The notes: generated by a model not told the origin, from the letters alone. A stretch of DNA of 64,000 bases from Anaerolineales bacterium (GCA_015075275.1 JABTUU010000001.1:1157216-1221215); one strand, 5' to 3'; positions 23,641 to 33,232 are shown, counted from the stretch's first letter. A program made the numbers and translations.

Positions 23641-25047
23641 ATGCCCGATCTCTTCGACCACGCCATGCAAGAACGCATGAAATCCGAAGCGCCGCTCGCC
23701 GCACGGATGCGTCCGCGCACGCTGGAAGAGTACATTGGGCAGGATCATATCGTCGGCGAAGGGAAGTTGCTCCGGCGCGCCATCAAAACCGATAGGTTAT
23801 TTTCATCCATTATTTTATGGGGGCCGCCGGGCACAGGCAAAACAACTTTAGCGCAAATCATCGCCAATACGACGAAGAGCCGCTTCGTCACCATTTCAGC
23901 GATTCTCGCCGGCAAAGCGGATTTGCGTGTCATCATTGACGAAGCCATCGAGCGCCGAAAACTGCACAATGAACGGACGATCCTTTTCGCGGATGAAGTC
24001 CATCGCTGGAATAAGGCGCAACAAGACGCGCTCCTGCCCCACGTCGAGGCGGGAGTCGTCACCCTCATCGGCGCGACGACTGAAAATCCGTACTTTGAGG
24101 TCAATCAAGCGTTGATCTCGCGTTCGCGCGTTTTCCAGCTGCGAAATTTGAATCAAGAAGAGACCGGCATCCTTATTGACCGCGCTCTCGCGGACAAAGA
24201 ACGCGGTTACGGAAATCAAGCCGTCAAACTCGACGACAACGCCCGCGCTCACTTGATCGAAACTGCCAGCGGCGACGCGCGCAACGCACTTAACGCCATC
24301 GAACTCGCTGTTGAATCTACCGAAGCCGATAAAGGCGGGGTTATTCACATCACGCTGGACGTGGCGCAAGAGTCGATTCAACGCCGCGCGATACTGTACG
24401 ATAAAGACGGCGATGCGCACTACGACACGATCTCCGCGTTCATCAAATCAGTGCGCGGAAGCGACCCCGACGCCGCGCTATACTGGCTAGCAAAAATGAT
24501 CTACGCGGGCGAAGATCCGCGCTTCATCATCCGCCGCTTGATCATCCTCGCGGGCGAGGATATCGGACTCGCCGACCCCATGGGACTTGTCATCGCCTCG
24601 TCTGCCGCGCAAGCGTTTGACTTCATCGGCTTACCCGAAGGGATTTACCCCATCGTGGAAGCGACGTTATATCTCGCGACCGCGCCAAAGTCCAACAGCG
24701 TAGGCGCGTATTTTTCGGCGATGAAAAAGATCGAAGACGAGGGGCAAGTTTCAATTCCGCGTCATCTCATGGATAACAGCCGCGATACGGAAGCGCTGGG
24801 ACACGGGAAAGAGTATGTGTATCCACACGAGCATGAAGGTCATTTCACGCCGCAACAATATCTGCCAAAACGATTGCTGGGAACGTATTTCTATTCCCCG
24901 TCACAAGAAGGGTATGAAACGCAAATAGCGACTCGTCTCGAAGCGTGGCGCGACGCGCAAAGAAAAGCGCTGGGAATCACAAAAGCCGAGAACATCCCCG
25001 CGCTGAGCGAAGAACAAATTACTGAGATGAAGAGGAAAATTCGGTAA
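23641..25047 (+). CDS. rarA: Replication-associated recombination ATPase RarA
   Basis: A 468-residue AAA+ ATPase of the RarA/MgsA/WRNIP1 family that acts at stalled replication forks. Walker A GPPGTGKTT and Walker B ILFADEVHRWNKAQQDALLPHVE are clear; the N-terminus PLAARMRPRTLEEYIGQDHIVG and the C-terminal RYYYPHEHEGHF-like block (KEYVYPHEHEGHFTPQQYLP) are family hallmarks. The start is ATG 23641; the in-frame ATG-like frame beginning at 23626 is only the -10 box read as codons. It lies immediately downstream of the decayed IS1 element. RarA ATPases couple ATP use to strand opening at fork ends. Confidence 0.93.
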   Translation: MPDLFDHAMQERMKSEAPLAARMRPRTLEEYIGQDHIVGEGKLLRRAIKTDRLFSSIILWGPPGTGKTTLAQIIANTTKSRFVTISAILAGKADLRVIIDEAIERRKLHNERTILFADEVHRWNKAQQDALLPHVEAGVVTLIGATTENPYFEVNQALISRSRVFQLRNLNQEETGILIDRALADKERGYGNQAVKLDDNARAHLIETASGDARNALNAIELAVESTEADKGGVIHITLDVAQESIQRRAILYDKDGDAHYDTISAFIKSVRGSDPDAALYWLAKMIYAGEDPRFIIRRLIILAGEDIGLADPMGLVIASSAAQAFDFIGLPEGIYPIVEATLYLATAPKSNSVGAYFSAMKKIEDEGQVSIPRHLMDNSRDTEALGHGKEYVYPHEHEGHFTPQQYLPKRLLGTYFYSPSQEGYETQIATRLEAWRDAQRKALGITKAENIPALSEEQITEMKRKIR

Positions 25048-25070
25048 GTTAAATTAACTTTGACTTACCG
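25042..25070 (+). repeat. Hairpin at the rarA stop codon
   Basis: CGGTAAGT (25042-25049) pairs with ACTTACCG (25063-25070) around a 13-nt loop, and the left arm contains the rarA stop. No T-run follows, so it may act as an mRNA stability element between two cotranscribed genes rather than a terminator. Confidence 0.4.
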
Positions 25071-25078
25071 TAAATCTT

Positions 25079-25699
25079 ATGCCAACGCTATTGCTCATCC
25101 GTCACGGCGAAAACGACTTTGTTAAAACTCACAAAATGGCAGGAAGGCTGGCAGGGGTGCATTTAAATCAGAATGGGCAGAAACAAGCTGAGGCGTTAGC
25201 AGAAGCGCTAAAGAACATTCCGCTTAGAGCCGTTGTTTCCAGTCCGCTGGAGCGAGCGCTGGAGACGGCGCATCCAATCGCCCAGGCGCGCAAATTAGAG
25301 ATTCTACAAGAGCCCGATTTGATTGACGTAAATATCGGTCAATGGCAGGGCAAATCATGGCGGCGGCTGGCGCTGACTAAGGATTGGAAAATCGTACAAA
25401 ATGCGCCGTCGCGCTTTAGGTTTCCCGGCGGCGAGTCGTTCACGGAAGCGCAGGCGCGCTGCGTGAACGCCATCGAGCGCATCGTTCAGAAATATAAGAA
25501 GCCGAAAGATACGATCGCGGTTGTTTTTCATGCCGATCCTATTAAACTTGTTGTCGCCCACTTTTTAGGAATGCCGCTCGATCGTTTTCAGCGTTTAGGG
25601 TGCGATACCGGTTCAGCGACAATTTTACATGTGGGCGAGGCACAAGCTTATCTCGTTAAAATGAATCAACGCCCGCCGCTCGATTTCCCTCTTAAATAA
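25079..25699 (+). CDS. Histidine phosphatase family protein
   Basis: A 206-residue phosphoglycerate mutase-like enzyme. The phosphohistidine motif LLIRHGEN is at the N-terminus, followed by LNQNGQKQAEALAEAL and SSPLERALETAHPIA, with the second catalytic His region VVFHADPIKLVVAHFLG. It resembles the MSMEG_4193-type branch, a phosphatase rather than glycolytic mutase. Substrate unknown. It lies 31 bp after rarA, probably in the same transcript. Confidence 0.87.
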   Translation: MPTLLLIRHGENDFVKTHKMAGRLAGVHLNQNGQKQAEALAEALKNIPLRAVVSSPLERALETAHPIAQARKLEILQEPDLIDVNIGQWQGKSWRRLALTKDWKIVQNAPSRFRFPGGESFTEAQARCVNAIERIVQKYKKPKDTIAVVFHADPIKLVVAHFLGMPLDRFQRLGCDTGSATILHVGEAQAYLVKMNQRPPLDFPLK

Positions 25700-25709
25700 T
25701 TTCTACGCG

Positions 25710-27029
25710 TTATTCATATTTGAGCGCCAGCACGGGGACCATCGTCGCAGCGCGCAACGCGGGATACAACCCAGAAAGCATTCCTACCAACGTTGAAAAT
25801 ACGAGCGCAAAGACCGGCAACCAGATCGGTATGACTGCCGCGACGCTGGGCAGTCCGCTTCCTTGTTGCCCGGCTTGATTCGCCATGTAGATAGACGCCA
25901 AGATATTGATGGCTTGCGAAGCCAACCATCCAACCGCGATGCCGCCCAACCCGCCTAAAAAGCCGATGCCCGCCGCTTCGCCAAGAAAAATAGCGAGCAC
26001 GTTGCGGTTCGTGGCTCCGACGGCTTTCATCAGCCCGATCTCGCGCGTGCGTTCAAGGATAGACATCGCCATCGTATTAGCGATGCCTATTGCCGCCACC
26101 AGCAGCGCGATCGCGCCCACGCCGCCAAAAATAACCTGAAGGATGATGAAGAAATTATTGATGCCTTCCAAAAACGATTGCGGTGTGTACGCCTGAAATC
26201 CCATCGCAGTGATCTGATCGGCGACTTCCATGGCTTGGTTCGCATCTGTCACTTTGACGATCGCCATGCTATAACCGTCTTTGTTGTAATTGAAGCGCCG
26301 ATTCTGCGACCACTCATTGAGCAGTTTCACCTGTTCCAACGGCATGTAAATAGCCCAGTCCGATTCGCCGCGCGTTTCTTTCAAAACGCCCGTAACGCGC
26401 AAAGCGATGTTTTTGCGCGTTTCATGCCCTTCCGAATCATATTTGAACACGACCATCTGCACTTGTTGATTGAACAAATCGGGCGGCGGGGGCGGTTCTT
26501 TGCCGGGCCGCAAATTTGGATCGTAGAAATTTTGCGGCACGGTAACGCCGATCACAATGCTTCCCCGTCCCAGTTCCGTTGACCCGCGATCCGTCGCGTC
26601 GCCGAGATCTGCCACGTCGTTCGTCCCAATCCCGATGATGTTCGGGTACATTTCAAGCTTTTGAAATTTAATCAACGCGCTTGACATCAAATATTCGCGC
26701 GGAATAACCGACTCGACGCCGGGAATGGCGCGAAAATCTTCCAGCGCAGAATTGGTCAGCAACTTTACGTCGCTGGGCGACGAAATTTCTCCTCCACCGC
26801 CGCCCATGTACATACCCTCGCCTCCATAAGAAGGGCTTACCTGAATCAATGTCAGATCGCCGATGCCATACAATTGTTCGCTGGCGCTCTGTCGCAAGCC
26901 GCTTGCCAACGAGACTAGAACGACAACCGCCGCCGTGCCAATCACAACGCCGACAGCGGTCAGCGCGACGCGCGCCTTTCGGCGCGTAAGGTTTCCCGCA
27001 ACGAGGCGGAGTAAATCAAAAAACTTCAT
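25710..27029 (-). CDS. MacB/FtsX-type ABC transporter permease
   Basis: A 439-residue permease. One N-terminal membrane helix (about residues 20-45) precedes a large extracytoplasmic MacB-type periplasmic core (about 46-300) and then three C-terminal helices of the FtsX domain (NTMAMSILERTREIGLMKAVGATNRNV is the typical cytoplasmic loop). Proteins of this type work with a LolD-like ATPase, here 28734-29453, to move substrates by mechanotransmission. Its start overlaps the end of the TIG/CARDB protein gene by 4 bp, indicating translational coupling. Confidence 0.9.
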   Translation of the reverse strand: MKFFDLLRLVAGNLTRRKARVALTAVGVVIGTAAVVVLVSLASGLRQSASEQLYGIGDLTLIQVSPSYGGEGMYMGGGGGEISSPSDVKLLTNSALEDFRAIPGVESVIPREYLMSSALIKFQKLEMYPNIIGIGTNDVADLGDATDRGSTELGRGSIVIGVTVPQNFYDPNLRPGKEPPPPPDLFNQQVQMVVFKYDSEGHETRKNIALRVTGVLKETRGESDWAIYMPLEQVKLLNEWSQNRRFNYNKDGYSMAIVKVTDANQAMEVADQITAMGFQAYTPQSFLEGINNFFIILQVIFGGVGAIALLVAAIGIANTMAMSILERTREIGLMKAVGATNRNVLAIFLGEAAGIGFLGGLGGIAVGWLASQAINILASIYMANQAGQQGSGLPSVAAVIPIWLPVFALVFSTLVGMLSGLYPALRAATMVPVLALKYE

Positions 27030-28711
27030 GGTCCGCCTTTGCCGCCGGGCGCCACAGGCGCGACTTCCTCAAAACCGCCGCTTCCTTCCATCGGAGCGGG
27101 TTCCACATCGGAAGGCGGAGCGCTATCCAAGCCAAGTATGCCAAAAATGAAGCGTTTCACCTTTTGCCAGAACGTTTCCGTTACCGGCTCTTCAAACCCG
27201 CCGGGCGCTTCTGGCGTTTCCTCAATAATCTGGTCAGTCACGTTTACATTGAGCGTTTTCGTGAACGTTCGCGGCTGATTGAAATCGTCCAAATAATCTA
27301 AGACTACATTGATTTCAGCGGCGCCCGGCTGATCTGGCGTGAATAGAGGATCAATGGTAAAGAATCCGCCAACATCGAGCGAGCCAACCAGTCCCGCTCC
27401 GCTCTCAACCAACCCGTTATTCGACTCAACCTTTACATTGCCTAACACAACAAGTCGCTTGCCCACGTTGGCGATCTGGATCGGCAAAACGCCGGGCTGG
27501 GCAATAAAGAATTCGCCCGCCGGCTGGTAAAAGCTAACATCTACATTCGGAAGACTGTAGATAAGCAGCGTGATCACTTGTTCGTCGTTAATCACCTCGT
27601 TCTTATCGTTCAAATACGAGAACGTGATCCGCATGGGGTACGCACCGGGGTTCGTAGATACGTTAACCACTAAATTTTGAGACGCTTCGATTCGATCTCC
27701 AGAATCCAGTTCGCCCAACGATTGCACGTTCGATGCGCCGACCGGGGCAAAGTTAGCGAAGTCGCCTCCGCCGCCCGAAACCCCGCCCGGTTGGGGCGTT
27801 TCGCCCGAAGAGCCGCTTGAGCCGCCACCTACGATCATGGTGATGCGTTGGGCTTTAGCATTGCCTACATTTTGAATCGTTAATTTGAGCGCGAATTTTT
27901 CGCCCGGTTGAAGCGGATCAACATCGGTTGAATATCCGCTGATCACCAATTGCGAGCTTTTCACTCCGGTAGGAGTGGAGGTTGCAGCGGCAACGCCACT
28001 GTAGGCGCCCCCGCTGACCACAACCGGAAGCGTAAATTTATCGGAATAGGCTGTGCCAGCGCTGTCATAATAAGTGACCGTTAGATCTACCACGACCACT
28101 TTCTGCCCATAGACTTGTTCCGTAAGGCGGAAACCCTGCGCAAGGCTGGCATGGTTTCCCACGCCTATTTCGCCCAACGCTTCAATTCCGCCGTTCTCAA
28201 GAGGCGCAAGTTCCGGCGACGTAAAAACCGCTTGCACGCCGTACGCCGCCGCGCCGCCGGCATTCTCGAGATAGACGCGCACATTAAACTCGCCTTTCGT
28301 TTCAGCGGCGCCCTTCACAGCGGTCATATTCACTACAACCTGTGGGCGCGCAAAAACCGTAGCCAGCGGCGGAGTGGGCTCGCTAATTTTGAGGCATTTT
28401 ACGCAGGTCACATCCGGGTCAACGCCATTTGCTATAGTCACATCGTATTTGCGCGACGGTTTACCGGCGTGGACTTCGGCTGTAATAACCGTATCATTTA
28501 TAACGGTCGTAGGCAACGCGGAACCGTCTAACAATACAACCGCCGAACCGACTAGAAAGCCGCTTCCAGTAATCGTAATTGTCGTCGCGACATCGTTCGC
28601 AATCAGATTCGGCGTGATAAAGAGAATCGTCGCGGCGCGCGCCGAAAGGGGCATTGCGGAAAAGACCAACGCCAACAGCGTCGAAATGGATATCATGCGA
28701 AAGCGTTTCAT
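27026..28711 (-). CDS. Exported protein with IPT/TIG and CARDB-like repeats
   Basis: A 561-residue protein starting MKRFRMISISTLLALVFSAMPLSARA, a clear signal peptide. The longer frame to 28825 would run into the ATPase gene. Residues about 30-105 form an IPT/TIG immunoglobulin-like domain (ITPNLIANDVATTITITGSGF). Two or three CARDB/COG1361-like modules follow (LVISGYSTDVDPLQPGEKF, LKLTIQNVGNAKAQ). The C-terminus ends in an acidic Pro/Glu-rich linker with a short hydrophobic segment (FWQKVKRFIFGILGL). Lying between the ATPase and permease genes, it is probably a dedicated extracytoplasmic partner of the MacB-type pump. Confidence 0.78.
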   Translation of the reverse strand: MKRFRMISISTLLALVFSAMPLSARAATILFITPNLIANDVATTITITGSGFLVGSAVVLLDGSALPTTVINDTVITAEVHAGKPSRKYDVTIANGVDPDVTCVKCLKISEPTPPLATVFARPQVVVNMTAVKGAAETKGEFNVRVYLENAGGAAAYGVQAVFTSPELAPLENGGIEALGEIGVGNHASLAQGFRLTEQVYGQKVVVVDLTVTYYDSAGTAYSDKFTLPVVVSGGAYSGVAAATSTPTGVKSSQLVISGYSTDVDPLQPGEKFALKLTIQNVGNAKAQRITMIVGGGSSGSSGETPQPGGVSGGGGDFANFAPVGASNVQSLGELDSGDRIEASQNLVVNVSTNPGAYPMRITFSYLNDKNEVINDEQVITLLIYSLPNVDVSFYQPAGEFFIAQPGVLPIQIANVGKRLVVLGNVKVESNNGLVESGAGLVGSLDVGGFFTIDPLFTPDQPGAAEINVVLDYLDDFNQPRTFTKTLNVNVTDQIIEETPEAPGGFEEPVTETFWQKVKRFIFGILGLDSAPPSDVEPAPMEGSGGFEEVAPVAPGGKGGP

Positions 28712-28733
28712 TTTATTTTTCCTGTCTATCAAT

Positions 28734-29453
28734 TTATTCGATCTGCAACGCTTCCAGCGCGGCGGATTCGTACTCCGCTTCACCGACGACGCGTCCATCA
28801 AGCAGGTAAATTCTATGCGTAGCAAAATGCGTCATGCGCGGATCGTGAGTCACCACCAGCACGGTGCGCCCGGCTTTGTGCAAATCAGACAGCACGCGCA
28901 TAACCGCGCTGCCGCTGGATGTGTCGAGATTACCGGTCGGCTCATCCGCGAGAATCAGTTTGGGGGCGTTCACCAAAGCCCGCGCGATGGCGACACGCTG
29001 TTGTTGTCCGCCGGAGAGCTCAGAAGGACGATGATCGGCGCGATTCTCCAAACCGACCTGCGCCAACAACTCTTGCGCGCGGGTTTTTCGTTGTTTGGCG
29101 TTTGTCCCTGCAAATTGCATGGGAAACCCAACGTTCTCCAGCGCATTCATGCTGGGAATTAAGTTAAAAGATTGGAAGACGAATCCCATTGTGCGGCGGC
29201 GGAAGAGCGCCAACGCGTTTTCGTCCATCTGATCGAGCCGTTCGCCCTCGATGGAAATCTCGCCGGAAGTAGCGCGATCCAATCCGCCTAGGAGGTAAAG
29301 CAACGTGCTTTTCCCCGAGCCGGAAGGTCCCATCACGACCGTGAAAGTTCCCTCTTCGATCTCGACGTCAACATTGTCCAATGCGCGCACCACCTGTCCG
29401 CCCATTTCAAAATGTTTCGTCAGCCCAACGATGCGGATAAACGGTTCGCTCAC
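28734..29453 (-). CDS. ABC transporter ATP-binding protein (LolD/MacB type)
   Basis: A 239-residue ATPase with Walker [15 protein letters not shown], the signature [16 protein letters not shown], Walker [13 protein letters not shown] and the H-loop VTHDPRM. The [14 protein letters not shown] stretch is typical of MacB/LolD/SalX ATPases. It starts 2 bp after the Yip1-type gene and is followed by the secreted TIG/CARDB protein and the permease. Confidence 0.95.
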   Translation of the reverse strand: MSEPFIRIVGLTKHFEMGGQVVRALDNVDVEIEEGTFTVVMGPSGSGKSTLLYLLGGLDRATSGEISIEGERLDQMDENALALFRRRTMGFVFQSFNLIPSMNALENVGFPMQFAGTNAKQRKTRAQELLAQVGLENRADHRPSELSGGQQQRVAIARALVNAPKLILADEPTGNLDTSSGSAVMRVLSDLHKAGRTVLVVTHDPRMTHFATHRIYLLDGRVVGEAEYESAALEALQIE

Positions 29454-29454
29454 A

Positions 29455-30186
29455 TCACCCCAAATTAGCGATCGCCGCGCCTGCGCCGGCTTGAATCATG
29501 AGCCAGAGGATTACAACGACCAGCGTTCCGACCAACGTTTTACGTTTAGGCAAGCCGTCTACGATCGAGAATCCGATCGCGAGCAAAGCGATGTTCCAAA
29601 AAAAGAATAAGTCGGTTCGAGCGAGAAGTTGAGAGAAAAAACCCGTCTCAGCAAACCCCGAAAGACCCGGGCTAGAAACTTGCCGGTTCGTTATCAACAT
29701 GAACAACGCCCGTAGTATGTCGCGGATGATAAATGGCGTTCCCGCCCAGCCAACCACGTTCAAGGCGCTCTGCATCGAGCCGCGCCCGCCGAGCAGGGTC
29801 GAGACCAACCGCATAACTCCTGAAAATACAATCCAACCCAGCCATAGAACGACAAGCGCCCCGATCATGGGAAGCGCATAATTTACAAGCGGACCTTGCG
29901 CGGTTTGCTGGGCATCCATAAAACTCTGCTGCATGTCGGGCGTCCAATATTGCCAATCGGGAGGCAATTCCGTCACTCCGCCCAACGCGGCTTGCGTTTT
30001 GAGATAGCCGCTCGCGACAATCGCAAGAATGGATGAGAGCGTTAACGCCAACATGGGCGTCAACCACGTCCCGCGTTTATCGGCGCTCATCGGCGCGAAC
30101 GCTTCGCGTGGACGAATCAAAATAGTCAACAGTCGCGCAACGTCAAACCGCCGCATCGTCGTTGTTTCTTTTACTGTTTCCGTCAT
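29455..30186 (-). CDS. Yip1-family membrane protein
   Basis: A 243-residue protein with about five hydrophobic segments in its C-terminal two thirds and a hydrophilic N-terminus (LTILIRPREAFAPMSADKRGTWLTPML). This is the Yip1 domain pattern. Many bacterial Yip1 proteins are encoded beside ABC exporters. First gene of the four-gene operon. Confidence 0.82.
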   Translation of the reverse strand: MTETVKETTTMRRFDVARLLTILIRPREAFAPMSADKRGTWLTPMLALTLSSILAIVASGYLKTQAALGGVTELPPDWQYWTPDMQQSFMDAQQTAQGPLVNYALPMIGALVVLWLGWIVFSGVMRLVSTLLGGRGSMQSALNVVGWAGTPFIIRDILRALFMLITNRQVSSPGLSGFAETGFFSQLLARTDLFFFWNIALLAIGFSIVDGLPKRKTLVGTLVVVILWLMIQAGAGAAIANLG

Positions 30187-30315
30187 ACATCCGCTCTACC
30201 GAAGAGACTCCAAAGTTTCTGCAATTGACGCATACATCTTTGGGCGCGTAGATTCTAACATGTCGCCGCGCTTTTCATAGACGGAAGAACCGCGCCGTAA
30301 GTTCCCTACGACAAT

Positions 30316-31158
30316 TCAGCTTAAATCGAAGAGATCGCGTTTAACGCGAAACGCCCCATTTACCGGCGGATAAGCGCGCATAAATTCATCGCGTTCGCCG
30401 ATCAACTTAAACACGAGTCCCATCAATCCGCGGCGCATCTGACCGCCGCCCTGCGAAGCGTGCTGTTCGCTCGCCGCGCGTTTCACGCTCGCCACGGAGC
30501 GGACGTTCAGCCGCGCATGAACCGGAAAGTCCGCGATCAGGTCGGTCAGGTCAATGTCTTTGTTGCGCCCCCACTTGCGCGGGTCTTTGCCGAAGAGCGG
30601 CAGAAGCCGCACCGACCACTTGATAAATCCGCGCGGGAAGACGTGGTAGTAAAGCGCACTCGGTTGAAACGGCGTGCCAGCCTCCGGGTGAAAGGACGCG
30701 TCATTCGCTTTTTCAAACGCGAGCGTCGTTGCGCGTTGAATATGGATATGGTCGGGATGTTTGTATCCGCCGATCGGGTCGAATGTGATGACGATATCTG
30801 GCTTGAGTTCGCGGATGTACTTCACAACGCGTCCCGCCGTCTCTTCAATGGAATGATTGACCTGCGCATTAGGATTTTTGTTGTCGTCCGAGCCGTTCAT
30901 GCCCGAATCGCGATACCCTAAAAAGAAAACGTCCTTTAAGCCTAGAATCTTTGCAGCGCGCATCAATTCATCTGTGCGCAATGCGGCGATATCCTTAAAA
31001 CCTTGCATGAATTCCTCGTCCACCGCGCCAGCCTCGCCGCGCGTAGCGCAAAGATAATACGCGTCGTATCCGCGTCGAGCGTATAAGGCAAGCGTTCCGC
31101 CCAAACCAAAGGTCTCATCGTCTGGGTGAGCCAACACCGTTAAAATCGTCTTTGTCAT
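30316..31158 (-). CDS. PIG-L (LmbE) family deacetylase
   Basis: A 280-residue zinc-dependent N-deacetylase. The metal motif AHPDDETFGLGG is at the N-terminus and the second ligand region GGYKHPDHIHIQRAT lies mid-protein. The family removes acetyl groups from GlcNAc-containing lipids or thiols (MshB, BshB). The start at 31158 (MTKTILTVLAHPDD) has RBS GAGGA; the longer frame adds a poor extension. The substrate is not known, but the family and the GT4 enzyme at 16.7 kb fit a GlcNAc-inositol or GlcNAc-malate type thiol. Confidence 0.88.
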   Translation of the reverse strand: MTKTILTVLAHPDDETFGLGGTLALYARRGYDAYYLCATRGEAGAVDEEFMQGFKDIAALRTDELMRAAKILGLKDVFFLGYRDSGMNGSDDNKNPNAQVNHSIEETAGRVVKYIRELKPDIVITFDPIGGYKHPDHIHIQRATTLAFEKANDASFHPEAGTPFQPSALYYHVFPRGFIKWSVRLLPLFGKDPRKWGRNKDIDLTDLIADFPVHARLNVRSVASVKRAASEQHASQGGGQMRRGLMGLVFKLIGERDEFMRAYPPVNGAFRVKRDLFDLS

Positions 31159-31231
31159 TTTTCCTCGTATAATCGAATTTGAAATCAAAATTCAGACAAC
31201 GTAATTGCATAAAAATTTACAAGGAGACAAC

Positions 31232-32374
31232 ATGAAATTCGAAACATTAGCCATCCACGCCGGGCAAGAGCCCGACCCAAACAACGGGGCGGTAATGACG
31301 CCGGTCTATCTCACTTCTACATACAAGCAGGACGGCGTAGGCAAGCCGCGGCAAGGATACGAATATTCGCGCACGTTGAACCCCACTCGCAAAGCGCTGC
31401 AAGATTGCCTCGCCGCGCTCGAAAGCGGATCGTTCGGGCTGGCGTTTGCCTCGGGACTCGCCGCCACGAACACAGTCTTGCAATTGCTCAATGCCGGCGA
31501 TCATGTGCTGGCGGGCAATGACGTGTACGGCGGCGCCTTCCGCCTCTTCGATAAAATCTTGCGCCGCTTCAACCTCGACTTTACATTTGCCGATACGACC
31601 GACCCTGAATCGGTCGCCGAAGCATTAACGCCTTCCACGCGCCTCGTCTGGCTGGAGACGCCGACAAATCCCTATTTGCGCATCACCAACATTCAAGCCG
31701 TCGCCGAGATCGTCCATGCGCATCCAAATAAACCGTTGCTCGCCGTAGACAACACGTTTGCCACGCCCTATCTTCAGCGTCCACTTGAACTCGGCGCGGA
31801 TATTGTCGTCCACTCAATGACAAAATACCTCGGCGGCCATTCGGATGTAGTCGGCGGCGCAGCGATCGTCAAAGACAAAGAATTGGCAGACAGACTCTAC
31901 TTCTTACAAAATGCGGTCGGCGCGGTTCCAGGACCGATGGACTGCTTTCTTGTCTTGCGCGGGATCAAGACCCTGCCTCTCCGCATGGAACGTCATTATG
32001 AGAACGCAACAGCGATCGTTGAATTTCTCGCGAGCCACCCCAAAGTAGAGAAAATTTTCTATCCTTACCACACAAGCCATCCGCAACAAAAGACGGCAAA
32101 GCATCAAATGCGAAACGGCGGCGGCATGATCTCATTCATCGTCAAAGGCGGAAGAGACGCCGCCGTCCGAGTCGTGGAGGCGACAAAAATCTTCGCGCTC
32201 GCCGAATCGCTCGGCGGCGTAGAGTCGCTGATCGAGGTTCCGGCGGCAATGACGCATCTCTCCGTAGTCGGTTCGCCGCTCGAAGTTGACCCCGCATTAA
32301 TTCGTTTGTCGGTGGGGATAGAAAATAAAGACGATCTGATCGAAGATATGCAGCAAGCGCTGGAGAAAGCCTAG
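31232..32374 (+). CDS. Cys/Met metabolism PLP enzyme (cystathionine gamma-synthase/lyase type)
   Basis: A 380-residue fold-type I PLP enzyme of trans-sulfuration. MKFETLAIHAGQEPDPNNGAV starts it, followed by YEYSRTLNPTRKALQ, ASGLAATNTVLQLL and the PLP Lys in VVHSMTKYLGGHSDVVGG. RBS AAGGAG sets ATG 31232 over an in-frame ATG at 31205. It catalyses gamma-replacement or elimination on homoserine esters or cystathionine; the exact direction cannot be read from the sequence. Confidence 0.9.
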   Translation: MKFETLAIHAGQEPDPNNGAVMTPVYLTSTYKQDGVGKPRQGYEYSRTLNPTRKALQDCLAALESGSFGLAFASGLAATNTVLQLLNAGDHVLAGNDVYGGAFRLFDKILRRFNLDFTFADTTDPESVAEALTPSTRLVWLETPTNPYLRITNIQAVAEIVHAHPNKPLLAVDNTFATPYLQRPLELGADIVVHSMTKYLGGHSDVVGGAAIVKDKELADRLYFLQNAVGAVPGPMDCFLVLRGIKTLPLRMERHYENATAIVEFLASHPKVEKIFYPYHTSHPQQKTAKHQMRNGGGMISFIVKGGRDAAVRVVEATKIFALAESLGGVESLIEVPAAMTHLSVVGSPLEVDPALIRLSVGIENKDDLIEDMQQALEKA

Positions 32375-32393
32375 AGTCTTCTGAACGCGAGTT

Positions 32394-32440
32394 AGAGTTT
32401 GCATCGTCCTTTCGAAAAACGTCAGGACGATGCGAACTCT
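32394..32440. repeat. Long inverted repeat between convergent genes
   Basis: Arms AGAGTTTGCATCGTCCT (32394-32410) and AGGACGATGCGAACTCT (32424-32440) form a 17-bp stem with one G-T position. No T-run follows on either side, so it could be a Rho-independent-like barrier or processing site between the convergent genes. A second inverted repeat (AGTTTTGAAGC/GCTTCAAAACT, about 32472-32507) overlaps the next gene's stop. Confidence 0.5.
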
Positions 32441-32499
32441 AGCGAAGGGTCTCTTACTTTGAGGAAATCGTAAGTTTTGAAGCTCATTTTTTTCTGGCT

Positions 32500-33135
32500 T
32501 CAAAACTCGACCACTTCCTTACCCGAAAGCTTGTTTTGAATCCGCTCGACGACGATATCAAGATGATTGGGCTGATGCACATAGTCCAGGTCGTCGGTTT
32601 GAATGGTCAACACCGGGCACATATCAAACGCGCTCAACCATTCATCATAGAATGAATCGAGCAACGACAAATAGTCCAGCGTAATGCCCGATTCCATCCC
32701 CCGCGCGCGGCGGCGGATGCGCTCCATCAACACGTCGGCGGGCGCTTTAAGGTAAACAAGCAGGTTCGGGCGCGGCATACTCTTCACGACCAGTTCGTAC
32801 AATCTTCGATACGCAAGATAATCGCGCTCAGTTAGATTCCCCATATGATGCAGCGCGCGCGCAAAAATATAGAAATCTTCATAAATGCTGCGGTCGAGGA
32901 TCGCCGAGCGTCCATTGTGCGCGGCTTCAAGGTATTGGTCGGCGCGATGACCGAGGAAAAAGACTTGTAAATGAAACGACCACACGCGCATATCGTCGTA
33001 AAAATCCGCCAGATAAGGGTTATCCGCCACCGACTCGTATCCCGTGCGCCAACCGAGCCGGGAGCCGATCCGTTCTGTTAACGACGTTTTTCCCACGCCA
33101 ATATTTCCCGCTACCACCGTCATGTAGTTCGCCAT
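32500..33135 (-). CDS. Deoxynucleoside kinase
   Basis: A 211-residue kinase phosphorylating deoxynucleosides in the salvage pathway. P-loop GNIGVGKTSLT, the LDRSIYEDFYIFA motif (the D-R-S catalytic segment) and the lid region MERIRRRARGMES are the signs of the dCK/dGK family. The first residues MANYMTVVAGNIG put the P-loop near residue 10, as usual. Confidence 0.9.
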   Translation of the reverse strand: MANYMTVVAGNIGVGKTSLTERIGSRLGWRTGYESVADNPYLADFYDDMRVWSFHLQVFFLGHRADQYLEAAHNGRSAILDRSIYEDFYIFARALHHMGNLTERDYLAYRRLYELVVKSMPRPNLLVYLKAPADVLMERIRRRARGMESGITLDYLSLLDSFYDEWLSAFDMCPVLTIQTDDLDYVHQPNHLDIVVERIQNKLSGKEVVEF

Positions 33136-33232
33136 CGCGCCTCCGCAAAAGATATTTCAGTATAGGCGAGCCAAACAAATTTGTCGAGGCTTAAAGAAAA
33201 AATGCCAGTATAATCTTACGCAAGGAGACCTC

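Noticed and set aside
32394..32440. The 17-bp hairpin as an intrinsic terminator
   Set aside because: No T-run on either strand. It is listed as a repeat only.
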